From an uncultured Muribaculaceae bacterium (GTDB lineage: Bacteria > Bacteroidota > Bacteroidia > Bacteroidales > Muribaculaceae): 37,988 nt of DNA. Under the pieces are notes generated by a model, which saw only the letters and a list, made by a program, of their open reading frames with translations, made no database searches and was not told the origin of the DNA. The stretch lies in contig CAJUMR010000024.1 in assembly GCA_910587475.1 (NCBI GenBank), positions 1 through 37,988 on the forward strand, given 5' to 3'. Numbering within the stretch: the stretch's first letter is position 1; each line of letters begins with the position of its first letter. The position numbers and the translations under genes are program-made. This document shows positions 16,479 to 25,326 of the stretch, piece after piece.

Positions 16479-17738
16479 TCAGTTATCAAACACGATGGTC
16501 TGACCGGTGTGACGGCTTCGCTCAGCCTCGTAGCACAATCTGTGGCTCTTGAGCGAGTCTTCGATCGTGGTGGTAGGCCCGTGCTCACATTCGCCTCTGA
16601 CAGAGCTGAGAAAACTCTCCACAAGGCGAAGATCGGCGCCGGCATGGAACGGTTGCTTGCAGACATCAGAGAAATCAAAGACTTCACGCTTCTGAGTGAC
16701 AAAATCTGTGGCAAAGATTTTCACACCGTCGCTGACAATTTCGCCGTGGGTCATCTTTATATCAGTGCTCCGGCCATCGCGGCGAGTGAATATGTCCATG
16801 CAGACTGTGATGATCGAATTATCGTCCATCTGCATCGTCAGCACCTGATTGTCGACGACGTCGTTGTTGCAGTGATAGACACATCGCCCGTAGTCGCCGC
16901 ACTCCAATTCATGCTTGATGACCTGTTCGATAGTCATGCCCGATGGCACATCGAAGTTATTGATCCACTGACGGCGGCGCCAGTAGAGATCGACGGCCGA
17001 GTAAGGACACTGACGTTCGATCGAACAATTGATGCAACGCGTGGCCGAGCCGGCGGGAGCATTCTCGCGGCGGAACCACACCCTGCTGCCGAACGACGAA
17101 AGCCTGCGGCAATTGGCATCGGTGAGCCATGTGATGAAATCGATGTCGTGGCAGCACTTGGCGAGCAACATCGGATTGTTGCCGGCTTCGGTGTTCATCA
17201 CCCCGCGCACATAGCTGTGGGTTGTGCGGTCGATGCCGACATCTTCGGTGTGGGTTATCGATATTATGCGTCCATAGCGGCCCGACGACACAAGTTCTTT
17301 CACCTTGATGAAAGCCGGATGATAGCGCAGCACATGGCAGACACACACTATCTTGCCTGCCGCACGTGCAGCCTTGTAGATCAGCCGGCACTGCTCGTAA
17401 GTCTGGGCCACAGGCTTCTCCAGAAGCACATGCATTCCAAGCCTCAGAGCTTCCATACATGGCTCGAAATGTTCCCGCTCGGGTGTACAGATGAATGCCA
17501 CGTCAGCCTTGACCGGATTATTGAAATAATCGTGATAATCCTTGAACCGGCATTGCTCGGGAATGCCAAACTGGTCGGCCATCGCATTTCGGCGTATGGG
17601 ATCAGGCTCGACAACTGCCACGAGCTTGGCCAGATCGGGATGATCAGCCACGTAGTGCATGTAAGTGCGCATACGATTGCCGACTCCGATAGCAACTATC
17701 GAAGTCGGCATGCGTGAACTGTCAGAAAAGTCAGTCAT
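16479..17738 (-). CDS. Gfo/Idh/MocA-family oxidoreductase (cytoplasmic)
   Basis: An NAD(P)-dependent sugar or cyclitol dehydrogenase of 419 residues without a signal peptide. The Rossmann part begins IVAIGVGNRMRTYM (14-27); the family EKP motif is at 107-109 (LLEKPVAQ); a conserved KCCHDIDFITWL stretch supplies the probable catalytic histidine. Several cysteines in the middle (about 235-255: CINCSIERQCPYS) are unusual for the family and could bind a metal. It follows the DUF1080 gene after 18 bp and is the last gene of the operon. It may oxidise or re-reduce the 3-keto sugar handled by its neighbours. A start eight codons later (MPTSIVAIG) is equally possible. Confidence 0.88.
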   Translation of the reverse strand: MTDFSDSSRMPTSIVAIGVGNRMRTYMHYVADHPDLAKLVAVVEPDPIRRNAMADQFGIPEQCRFKDYHDYFNNPVKADVAFICTPEREHFEPCMEALRLGMHVLLEKPVAQTYEQCRLIYKAARAAGKIVCVCHVLRYHPAFIKVKELVSSGRYGRIISITHTEDVGIDRTTHSYVRGVMNTEAGNNPMLLAKCCHDIDFITWLTDANCRRLSSFGSRVWFRRENAPAGSATRCINCSIERQCPYSAVDLYWRRRQWINNFDVPSGMTIEQVIKHELECGDYGRCVYHCNNDVVDNQVLTMQMDDNSIITVCMDIFTRRDGRSTDIKMTHGEIVSDGVKIFATDFVTQKREVFDFSDVCKQPFHAGADLRLVESFLSSVRGECEHGPTTTIEDSLKSHRLCYEAERSRHTGQTIVFDN

Positions 17739-17757
17739 TTAAATTTCAGAGATACTC

Positions 17758-20700
17758 TTATTTTTTCTTGGCTTTTTTGCTTTTATTTTTGTCGCTGAGA
17801 TCGAGGATGCGGATGTTGCGGAACTTCACACCCTGACCGTGGCCGCAGAAACTGATGTAGCCTTCTTTGTTGAAAAGACCGGGGTGGTTGCGGTGGTCGA
17901 TCATGTAAGGATTGCCTTCTGCGCCTTCCGGACCGACGGCATGACCCTGGCAAGCTTCGCGGATGTTGGCATCGACGATAACCTCGCCGTCGACTGTCAC
18001 AGTGATGTGGTCGCCGACTGCCTTGATTTCTTCAGTGTGCCACTGCTTGATGGGACCGAAGTCGAGGTGCTTGGCACCGACTACGCCATAGATCGAACCG
18101 TGGATCTGATAAGGCTGGATACCTGTCCATCCGAACGGATAGCCGCCATACATCGGATCGTCGTGGTCAAGGACCTGAATTTCCATGCCATGGAAAGCAG
18201 CGTCGACGCCGGTGACATCCTTGCCTGTACGGATGCCGATACCGTTGTTCACACCGGGAACATCAAACCAGAACTCAAAGCGATAGATGAAGTCGCTGTA
18301 GTTCTTCTTGGTGTAGAGGTTGCCCGAACCGCCATACTGAGCTGTCACATAGATGCAGCCGTCGACAGGCACATAAGCATCAGTGTTGCCGTGCCATTTG
18401 TCGAGCGAACGGCCATCGAAGAGCACTTCGAAGCCCTCAGCCTCTTCTTCGGGCGACAGAGTGAAGACCGGAGTGTCGGGGAGGTTGTTGAAATAGAAAT
18501 TGCTTACAGCAGCAGGGTTGCTGACTGCGACTTCGCCCTTATCGGGAGCTTTTGCACCATCTTTCGGATTGACAACCACTTCGTTTACTGCGAAAGGTGT
18601 CGAACCTACTTCGACGAATATGCGGTCATTGACCATGCGGACGTGAACAGGCTGTGCGCCGGCGGGGAGAGCCTGAAGAATGCCTTTGCCTACAGTCAAT
18701 CCGGCTGCCGGATCGATAGTCACAAGAGGCATCGAACGGAGAGTGAGTGTGATAGGATCGACACCGTTCCAATCGAAATAGAGGTCGAAGTTTTCGATTT
18801 CACCTGCAGGACCTGCACCTTCTACGACTGCATAGCCACCCTCGGTGTCGAAGCCGTTGAGCATGCCTGCAACTTCGTCGGCTGCATAACCGGCATCAGC
18901 GTCATTAACTCCGAAGTCAACGAACACCTTGTGTACTTTGTCGAGGATATTCTTGACAGTGTTGCCCTTACGGAGTCCATCTTCTTTCGAAAGGATATAT
19001 TTCACAGTCGTTGCTGCAGCAAGCGCTGTAGCATTGTTGTCGAGATAGCGGGCTGCGAGCATTGCAGCAGGCAGTGTGCGGCCGTTGGCGAGAGCCGACA
19101 ACAGTGCGTTCTGCACGTCGGCCGACGGGTTCAATGCAAGAGCATTTCTGTAGAGACGATACTCATCGATTGCGGGCAGACCGTTGCTTTGAACGAGCTG
19201 GATGTAACGGCGGAGTGTTGCGTCCTTCTGATCGGCATTGTTTGCAGCGATGTCAAACAGAACGGGGATCATGGCTGCGTTGTTGACACGCATGAGAGCA
19301 TTGTAAGCCTCAGCGCTCTTTGTCGAGTTATACTCTGAAAGCAATTTTTCGATAGCTTCGGGAGTAGCAGCCTGGGCAAGCAGAGGATAGTAGCGTGAGT
19401 AGATGCTGGACGATTTCTGCTTGTTGAGACGGGCCGAAGTCTTTTCGAACTGCGCGGCCGGATCGAGGCTGGTGATAGAGTTCATCGCTGCAGCCTGGAG
19501 CTCGGCAACGACTTCGGGAGTTGTTGCGGCTTCGAGGAGGTCGCATACTTCATCGAAGTTTTCGGGACGCACAACGCCTTTGAGGCCCTTGAGCGCTACC
19601 TGGTTGACCTGAGCATTGCCTTCAGTGAAAAGCTTGACAGCTTTCGGATATGCACCATAGATGTGACGTGCGGCTGCCAGTTCGAGAGCCTGAGCCACAA
19701 CGTTGGAGTCTGAAGAGTCGAGAGCGGTGAGGATACCGGTGTTGATATCGCCGTTGAACGACAGAAGTGCATTGTGAGCGGCAGCCGAGAGGTCGTCGCC
19801 GCGGCCGAGAACCGATGTGAGGGCTACGAGAGCCTTGTCACCGCCGATTTTCGATGCAGCACCGACAGCTGCGAGGGCGATAGCCTGATCTTTGGCGTTG
19901 ATCTGGTCTGTCACAAGATCGACCTGCGATGCGACATGGTTGTTACCGAGCCATGAGATCACGTCGACCTTAGCCTCGGGCGACAGCGATTTGTACTTGG
20001 CAGCAACTGCATCAAACACACCCTCTCCAGCAACAGCCGGAGCTGCAAGAAGAGCTGTGTTGCGGTAAGAAATAGCCTTGTCCTTGAGTGCGTCAATGAC
20101 ATTTTTTGTTGCATTGGCCTTGTCGTTGACAAGAATAATGTTGAGCGCCGCACAGCGGGCATAATCGTTCTTGGCTTTTGTCAGCTCTTTTGCTGCGGCG
20201 AGCGCCTGCTTGTCGCCGAGATTGGCGAGCAAACGCAGATAGGCATCAGTTGCGCCGGTAGCATCATTGCCATACTTCTGAGCCTTGGCTGCTTTCTGAA
20301 GCGGTTTGATGGCTGCATCTGTGCCGCACACTGCAAGAGCATTGTAGACAGCATCAAGCACTTTCGGATCGTTGCTTTCGGTCCACTTGATCAAAGTGGG
20401 CTCAACGCCTTTAAGTTTCTTGAAATATGCAACATAAGCAAGCTCTGCTTCGGGAGCGGATGCCGAGTTGATGATATCTGCCACCATTTCGTCATCGCCG
20501 GGAACAAGAGCCAGACCGTTGATCGCATAGTTGCGCAGATACGGATCGTTAAGATAAGAAGCATACAGCTCGGCGTCGCCCGGACGGGCGAGTTTGCTCA
20601 GCTGAGTCATGAGGAACGCGCGGTTGGCATCGTCGCTGCAATTCTTAAGACCTGCAACGAGACCGTCGTGGATACCCTGCTGCATTTCGGCATTGTCGTT

Positions 20701-20991
20701 GCGCGATGCGTAGCTGGTGATGGCGTCGATCGCATACTCGAACACTGCATTCTGGTTCTTGTCTGCGGGTTTCAACATGTCGGCGAGCATCTTGATGCCC
20801 TTCTGACCTGTAGCGGCCATTTCGCTGACAACCTCATTGTAGGTGTCGGGGGTCTTTGCCGGCAGCTGCGCGAGACCGTCGGTGATGACAGTCTCAGCAG
20901 TGCGGTTTCTGCTGTCGAGCTGAGCGAACGACGAGAAGCCGAAGCCCAGGACTAACGACAGAAATATTACTGATAAAGAACGTTTGTTCAT
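17758..20991 (-). CDS. HEAT-repeat protein with C-terminal DUF1080 (3-keto-disaccharide hydrolase) domain, exported
   Basis: 1077 residues with a signal peptide (1-23, ending SSFA). Residues ~30-690 are a long array of helical HEAT-like repeats, seen as recurring alanine/leucine-rich units (for example NDPYLRNYAINGLALVPGDD). A beta-rich linker follows. Residues ~855-1065 form the concanavalin-like DUF1080 domain: FEVLFDGRSLDKWHG, IYRFEFWFDVPGVNNGIGIR, GMEIQVLDHDD and GYPFGWTGIQPYQIHGSIYG. Several DUF1080 proteins are hydrolases or lyases of 3-keto glycosides, acting after oxidation by Gfo/Idh enzymes. The substrate is unknown. The lysine-rich C-terminus (KNKSKKAKKK) is odd for an exported protein. 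It sits between two Gfo/Idh genes with gaps of 18 and 30 bp. Confidence 0.88.
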   Translation of the reverse strand: MNKRSLSVIFLSLVLGFGFSSFAQLDSRNRTAETVITDGLAQLPAKTPDTYNEVVSEMAATGQKGIKMLADMLKPADKNQNAVFEYAIDAITSYASRNDNAEMQQGIHDGLVAGLKNCSDDANRAFLMTQLSKLARPGDAELYASYLNDPYLRNYAINGLALVPGDDEMVADIINSASAPEAELAYVAYFKKLKGVEPTLIKWTESNDPKVLDAVYNALAVCGTDAAIKPLQKAAKAQKYGNDATGATDAYLRLLANLGDKQALAAAKELTKAKNDYARCAALNIILVNDKANATKNVIDALKDKAISYRNTALLAAPAVAGEGVFDAVAAKYKSLSPEAKVDVISWLGNNHVASQVDLVTDQINAKDQAIALAAVGAASKIGGDKALVALTSVLGRGDDLSAAAHNALLSFNGDINTGILTALDSSDSNVVAQALELAAARHIYGAYPKAVKLFTEGNAQVNQVALKGLKGVVRPENFDEVCDLLEAATTPEVVAELQAAAMNSITSLDPAAQFEKTSARLNKQKSSSIYSRYYPLLAQAATPEAIEKLLSEYNSTKSAEAYNALMRVNNAAMIPVLFDIAANNADQKDATLRRYIQLVQSNGLPAIDEYRLYRNALALNPSADVQNALLSALANGRTLPAAMLAARYLDNNATALAAATTVKYILSKEDGLRKGNTVKNILDKVHKVFVDFGVNDADAGYAADEVAGMLNGFDTEGGYAVVEGAGPAGEIENFDLYFDWNGVDPITLTLRSMPLVTIDPAAGLTVGKGILQALPAGAQPVHVRMVNDRIFVEVGSTPFAVNEVVVNPKDGAKAPDKGEVAVSNPAAVSNFYFNNLPDTPVFTLSPEEEAEGFEVLFDGRSLDKWHGNTDAYVPVDGCIYVTAQYGGSGNLYTKKNYSDFIYRFEFWFDVPGVNNGIGIRTGKDVTGVDAAFHGMEIQVLDHDDPMYGGYPFGWTGIQPYQIHGSIYGVVGAKHLDFGPIKQWHTEEIKAVGDHITVTVDGEVIVDANIREACQGHAVGPEGAEGNPYMIDHRNHPGLFNKEGYISFCGHGQGVKFRNIRILDLSDKNKSKKAKKK

Positions 20992-21021
20992 TGGAGTGCT
21001 ATGTTAGTTGTGATGAAACAA

Positions 21022-22308
21022 TTAGATTTTCCAAGGACCACGCATCGGCTGATTGATGAGGGCGTTGGCAGCATCGTCGTTGATGAATGTCTGGGTCTGC
21101 GGATCGAAAGCGAGTTCCTTGCGTCCGAGACGGAGGGCGATAGTGCCAAGGTTGACAAGCGTACAGCTGTAGTGGCCATTGGCTTCATTGAGCGCAAACT
21201 TCTGACGGTCGCGGACACACTGCAGGAAGTCAGTGCGCTGGGGTTCGGGATCGGGAAGTTCGGCAATCTTGTTCATCACATCAGGGATCGTACATTCGAA
21301 GCCTTTGTAAACCTTTCCGTTAGGACCTTCGATATACGGCACCTTGCCTTCGCTCTCATAGCCTTCTCCTTCGAGAACGATCTGACAGCCGTCGGCATAA
21401 GTATATGTGATTTTTCTCCATGTTCCGACTGCATCGGGATGCTGTTGCGGAGCATCGACTTCAATCTTCACAGGAAGATCATTGTCTTTGTTGAGGATAT
21501 ATTGCACGGGGTCGATGTAGTGCTGACCCATGTCGGCAAGACCGCCGCCGTCATAGTCCCAGTAGCCGCGGAATGTCTGGTGAACACGGTGGGGGTTATA
21601 GGGCTTGTAGGGTGCCGGGCCGAGCCACATGTCGTAGTCGAGTTCGGCAGGTGCGGTCTGAGGCACGAGATTTTCACGGCCTGTCCAGAAGAACTTCCAT
21701 GCAAAACCTGTGGCGCCCGAAATCGTCACTTTCAGAGGCCATCCGAGCATGCCGCTGTCGACAAGCTTCTTAAGAGGCTGCACTTCTGTGCCGAGGCCAT
21801 AGAAAGTATCTTGGAAGCGGAACCATGTGTTCAAGCGGAATATGCGGTTGTAACGCTGCACAGCTTCAACCACACGCTGACCTTCGCCGATAGTTCTGGT
21901 CATAGGCTTCTCACACCAGATGTCCTTGCCGGCCTTGGCAGCTTCGACTGCCATGATGCCGTGCCAGTGGGGAGGTGTGGCGATATGCACGATATCGACA
22001 TTGGTGTCATTGATCAGATCGTGGAAATCGTGGTATTGAGCTACCGTCTCGTCGAAACGCTCCTTGGCAAGATTGGCTGCCGAAGTAAGGTGGTTGCTGT
22101 CGACGTCGCAAAGAGCTACCAGGCGGCAGGTCTTGTCGCTGTTGAAGTGATAGGAAGAACGGCCGATGCCACCGGTGCCGATGATGCCGCGTGTTAATTG
22201 ATCGCTTGGCGGAATGTAGCCATTGCCACCAAGGACGTGGCGGGGAATGATCGTAAACAATCCTGCCGCGCCAAGAGTTTTAAGAAATGTCCTTCTGCTC
22301 GATTTCAT
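21022..22308 (-). CDS. Tat-exported Gfo/Idh/MocA-family oxidoreductase
   Basis: 428 residues. The N-terminus has a twin-arginine signal (SSRRTFLKTLGAAGLFTI, 3-20), so the enzyme is exported folded with its nucleotide cofactor to the periplasm, as is known for many Bacteroidetes members. The Rossmann motif is GIIGTGGIGRSS (41-52); EKP is at 133-135 (CEKPMTRT). The later GGGLADMGQHYIDPVQYIL carries the conserved GQHxxD. It is first in the operon, ahead of the DUF1080 protein, so it is the natural candidate to oxidise a glycoside to its 3-keto form in the periplasm. The exact substrate is not visible from sequence. Confidence 0.92.
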   Translation of the reverse strand: MKSSRRTFLKTLGAAGLFTIIPRHVLGGNGYIPPSDQLTRGIIGTGGIGRSSYHFNSDKTCRLVALCDVDSNHLTSAANLAKERFDETVAQYHDFHDLINDTNVDIVHIATPPHWHGIMAVEAAKAGKDIWCEKPMTRTIGEGQRVVEAVQRYNRIFRLNTWFRFQDTFYGLGTEVQPLKKLVDSGMLGWPLKVTISGATGFAWKFFWTGRENLVPQTAPAELDYDMWLGPAPYKPYNPHRVHQTFRGYWDYDGGGLADMGQHYIDPVQYILNKDNDLPVKIEVDAPQQHPDAVGTWRKITYTYADGCQIVLEGEGYESEGKVPYIEGPNGKVYKGFECTIPDVMNKIAELPDPEPQRTDFLQCVRDRQKFALNEANGHYSCTLVNLGTIALRLGRKELAFDPQTQTFINDDAANALINQPMRGPWKI

Positions 22309-22486
22309 GATTGGTGATATTAATAAGTTTTTTCAGTTTCAGATGTGAGCTCAGAGATATTCCTTTTTTGCGCAATCTCTCGGATATGACCTGCTTCAAT
22401 CAAAATATTTTTCAATTCTAAGCGTCAAAGAAACAAAAGGATCAGCTTTTCAGGAATAGCAAGTGAGGATCTTGATGTTCGAGCAC

Positions 22487-22517
22487 CAAAGTTAACGAAA
22501 TAATTCGGGTCTCACAA
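22487..22517 (-). promoter_or_regulatory. Promoter of the Gfo/Idh-DUF1080 operon, with a long leader
   Basis: On the minus strand TAACTTTG (22494-22487) is a perfect -7 box, with TTG (22517-22515) 20 bp upstream. The start codon is about 175 nt downstream. The leader (22309-22480) is AT-rich; I saw no clear riboswitch or hairpin in it, but its length leaves room for post-transcriptional control. Confidence 0.65.
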
Positions 22518-22605
22518 TCATTTAAACTAAATTTACGATATAATAACGCAATCGTCTGACAAAACAAGGCAAAATACATTCACCGGCCTGTCACGCCGAC
22601 TGCAA

Positions 22606-24480
22606 TCAGCCCTTTCGGCGCGGCAATATGACATTCATGCAGCACTTCGCGCAATCGAAATCAAGGCGATAGTCAACGCCCTGAGCTCTGAGAAACATGG
22701 GCGTCGGCAACTTCTTGCCGCCGGGAGTTTTCAGGCATGCCCCGAGCTCGCGGCGAAGACAGTAGCGGGTAGTCATCACCCGGCGGTCGGCCGACCGGTC
22801 GGGCAGACACACTTCTGCCGCTCTTTCGGCCACAGTCATGCCGTGGTCTGCAAAAAACTCAGCTGAAAGACGGTTTGCAACATTGTCGTGACGGTCAAGC
22901 GGCGCGTTGCTGAAATCAGTCACAACAGTCTGCTCAGGCCGACGGTAATCAAAAACATGGCGCATGCGGCGCGTCGCATCGAGAGTGTCTGTAGCCCTGC
23001 GCCTCAGATCGGCCAGAACCGAGGCCGCCACAAAACTGTCGTCGGGAAGCCGATCGTCAAAATTCCCGAGCCTGTAGATCGTGTCGCCCAACTTGGCGAC
23101 AACGCGTTGACGCGGTTGGAGCTGAGATGTGCGCGCAGGCTGTTCGGCACTCTCGGCGACGACCTCCACGTCGGCGCCGTGTCTGTCAGACAGCCGCATC
23201 GCTATACGGCCGCTGTCGATGCGCCGCAGCTCGGCATCGACAGCCACTGTCCGCCGCGCCGTCTCGCCCGACATCAGATCGTCGCGCCGCTTGTCGCGGT
23301 TGCGGTACAACGTCACCCCGGCTTTCAGATTGACCTCCGACGCCGGATAGATCCAGTCTCCGTTGACGCGGTTGACCCTGAACCCGCAATAACGCCCGTT
23401 GGCGTCGAAATAGCCGAGTCCGTCTCCATTGGCAAGTTCTTCAGCCGTGTCAACCTTGACAGACCCGTTTTTCACCGCAGCCACCCTGCCGATCTGCCGC
23501 CCTATCCACTTGGGGCTGTCGAGAGAGGCCATCGCCACCGGCCGATCTGGCCGTCCGTCGAGAAAATAAGAGGTAAAGCGGCGGTTGAACGATCGCGTCA
23601 CATCTGGCGTGAACGACAGATCGACGTCGCCGACCGACGATCGACAATACCGGCCCTCCGACCGGCCCACGATCGCGTCAAGAGCCTTAGAATAGGCCGC
23701 CACGGTGTTGCGCACATAGTCGCTCTCCTTCAACCGGCCCTCTATTTTAAATGACGATACTCCGGCATCGGCAAGATCGGCGAGACGGTCGAGACGATTC
23801 ATGTCGCGCAACGACAGATAGTGGGCATCCGGAGCCAGTTTGCGGCCGTCAGCATCTGTCAGGCTATAAGGCAGACGGCACATCTGGGCACATTCGCCAC
23901 GGTTTGCGCTTCTTCCCGTGGCAAACAGACTCGCCTGACAATCGCCGCTGTAGCTCACACACAGCGCCCCATGGACAAAAGCTTCAAGAGGCACCGTCAC
24001 CGCCGATGCTATCCCGCGGATCTGCTCAAGCGACAATTCCCTTGCCAGCACAATCTGCGAAAATCCGCAATCCTGCAGGAAACGGGCTTTTTCGGGTGTG
24101 CGGGTGTCGCATTGTGTGCTTGCATGCAACGCGATAGGCGGTATATCCATTCTCAACACCGACAGATCCTGAACGATCAGCGCATCGACCTGTGCCCTGT
24201 AGAGCCTGCGGATCAAATTCTCCGCTGCCTTCAGCTCATCGTCATATATCAGTGTGTTAAGAGTCACATAGACCCGTGCGTCAAACTGGTGTGCAAAGTC
24301 GGCGAGCGATGCAATGTCGTCGACCGTATTGGCAGCCGACACCCTTGCGCCGAACGCCTCCGACCCGATATACACAGCATCCGCGCCGTGGACGATCGCC
24401 TGACGGCCGATCGCTATATCGCGGGCCGGAGCAAGCAGTTCAAGATCAACGGGACGCTGCATAATCTGATTTGTGGTCAC
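22606..24480 (-). CDS. U32-family Fe-S protein, probable RNA-hydroxylation factor
   Basis: 624 residues. The N-terminal U32 barrel begins LELLAPARDIAIGRQAIVHGADAVYIG. Four cysteines, C174, C181, C197 and C201 (CVSYSGDC, then GECAQMC), form the conserved U32 iron-sulfur site. A second domain (about 390-560) corresponds to the DUF3656-type extension. The C-terminus has another cysteine cluster (FDCAKCCMN). Although named collagenase-like peptidases, characterised relatives with this length (RlhA) or fold (TrhP, UbiU/V) carry out hydroxylation on rRNA, tRNA or ubiquinone; an RlhA-like role on 23S rRNA is the best guess. Its start overlaps the end of the upstream PHP gene by 35 bp (17 bp if the second ATG is used), which indicates co-transcription. 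Confidence 0.88.
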   Translation of the reverse strand: MTTNQIMQRPVDLELLAPARDIAIGRQAIVHGADAVYIGSEAFGARVSAANTVDDIASLADFAHQFDARVYVTLNTLIYDDELKAAENLIRRLYRAQVDALIVQDLSVLRMDIPPIALHASTQCDTRTPEKARFLQDCGFSQIVLARELSLEQIRGIASAVTVPLEAFVHGALCVSYSGDCQASLFATGRSANRGECAQMCRLPYSLTDADGRKLAPDAHYLSLRDMNRLDRLADLADAGVSSFKIEGRLKESDYVRNTVAAYSKALDAIVGRSEGRYCRSSVGDVDLSFTPDVTRSFNRRFTSYFLDGRPDRPVAMASLDSPKWIGRQIGRVAAVKNGSVKVDTAEELANGDGLGYFDANGRYCGFRVNRVNGDWIYPASEVNLKAGVTLYRNRDKRRDDLMSGETARRTVAVDAELRRIDSGRIAMRLSDRHGADVEVVAESAEQPARTSQLQPRQRVVAKLGDTIYRLGNFDDRLPDDSFVAASVLADLRRRATDTLDATRRMRHVFDYRRPEQTVVTDFSNAPLDRHDNVANRLSAEFFADHGMTVAERAAEVCLPDRSADRRVMTTRYCLRRELGACLKTPGGKKLPTPMFLRAQGVDYRLDFDCAKCCMNVILPRRKG

Positions 24481-25315
24481 GGCATAACTTGGCCGTCAGA
24501 CTGTCGACGACCCCATAAGCATAATCACGCGATGCGTCGATCAACGCCGGCACGTGAGCGTCACTGTTGACTATCAGAGGCACACGCGCCTCGATCAGCT
24601 CGGGCAGATAGCGCTCCGACGGGAATATGCGGCCGTGCACGTTTTTTGCCTTTGTGTTGATCTCGACTATGACCCCGCTGCGGCAGATCTGACCGATCAG
24701 GTCTTCGACCAACGAGCGGAACCATCTGAAATCCTCAATCCCGGGCATATAGGCCGAGGCGTTCTGCGCCACCTTGTCAAAATGGCCGATTATATCGAAG
24801 CCTCCGGCATCGATCATCGCCGAGGACGCATTGAAAAATGTCTCAACCACATAGCGGATATCATCGCGGAAATGCGATTTCATATTGGCCTTGAACCGCT
24901 CTGCGTTACCATCGATGTCGATAAGTTCGCCATTGCAGTCGGGGATAAAATGCACCGACCCGATGCGGTAATCCAGAGGCAATTGTCTGAAATAGTCGTG
25001 AGAAGGACCCCACTCAGGGCCGAGATAATCGACCTCCATGGCGGCATACAGCTTGATGCGGTCGCCATAGATCGAGCGCAATCTTTCGACTTCAGCCAGA
25101 TAGACCGGTACATCATCAAACGACATATTGCACGGAGACGCGATCGGCACAGGCGAGTGCGGCGAAAAGCCATAGTGGGTGAAGCCTGCCTCGACGGCAG
25201 ACTCCACAAATTCCTGCATGGTCGCCCGGCCATCGCAAAACTGCGTGTGGCTGTGAAATGTATATTTGCGGTTTGAACCGATGGTACTGATGATATCCAT
25301 ATCGAGATTTTTCAT
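24446..25315 (-). CDS. PHP-domain phosphoesterase, histidinol-phosphatase (HisJ/HisK-like) family
   Basis: 289 residues, cytoplasmic. The trinuclear metal site of the PHP fold is complete: HSH (21-23), H53 in GFSPHS, E94 in AAMEVDY, H122 in GSVHFI, H178 in DIIGHFDK, and D252/H254 in NSDAHVP. The residue order and YRIGSVHFI are those of the histidinol-phosphatase subfamily, but no other histidine genes are near and PHP enzymes vary in substrate, so the reaction is uncertain. The gene is 11 bp downstream of cstA and overlaps the U32 gene. Confidence 0.85.
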   Translation of the reverse strand: MKNLDMDIISTIGSNRKYTFHSHTQFCDGRATMQEFVESAVEAGFTHYGFSPHSPVPIASPCNMSFDDVPVYLAEVERLRSIYGDRIKLYAAMEVDYLGPEWGPSHDYFRQLPLDYRIGSVHFIPDCNGELIDIDGNAERFKANMKSHFRDDIRYVVETFFNASSAMIDAGGFDIIGHFDKVAQNASAYMPGIEDFRWFRSLVEDLIGQICRSGVIVEINTKAKNVHGRIFPSERYLPELIEARVPLIVNSDAHVPALIDASRDYAYGVVDSLTAKLCRDHKSDYAASR

Positions 25316-25326
25316 TCAACCTTTTA

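Noticed and set aside
17839..19338. Open frame of 499 codons on the plus strand opposite the HEAT-DUF1080 gene
   Set aside because: It mirrors the codon pattern of the real gene, has no recognisable motif or promoter, and the minus-strand protein has clear domains and a signal peptide.
21001..22197. Open frame of 398 codons on the plus strand opposite the Tat-Gfo/Idh gene
   Set aside because: The minus strand encodes an obvious Tat-type oxidoreductase; the plus frame is an antisense shadow.
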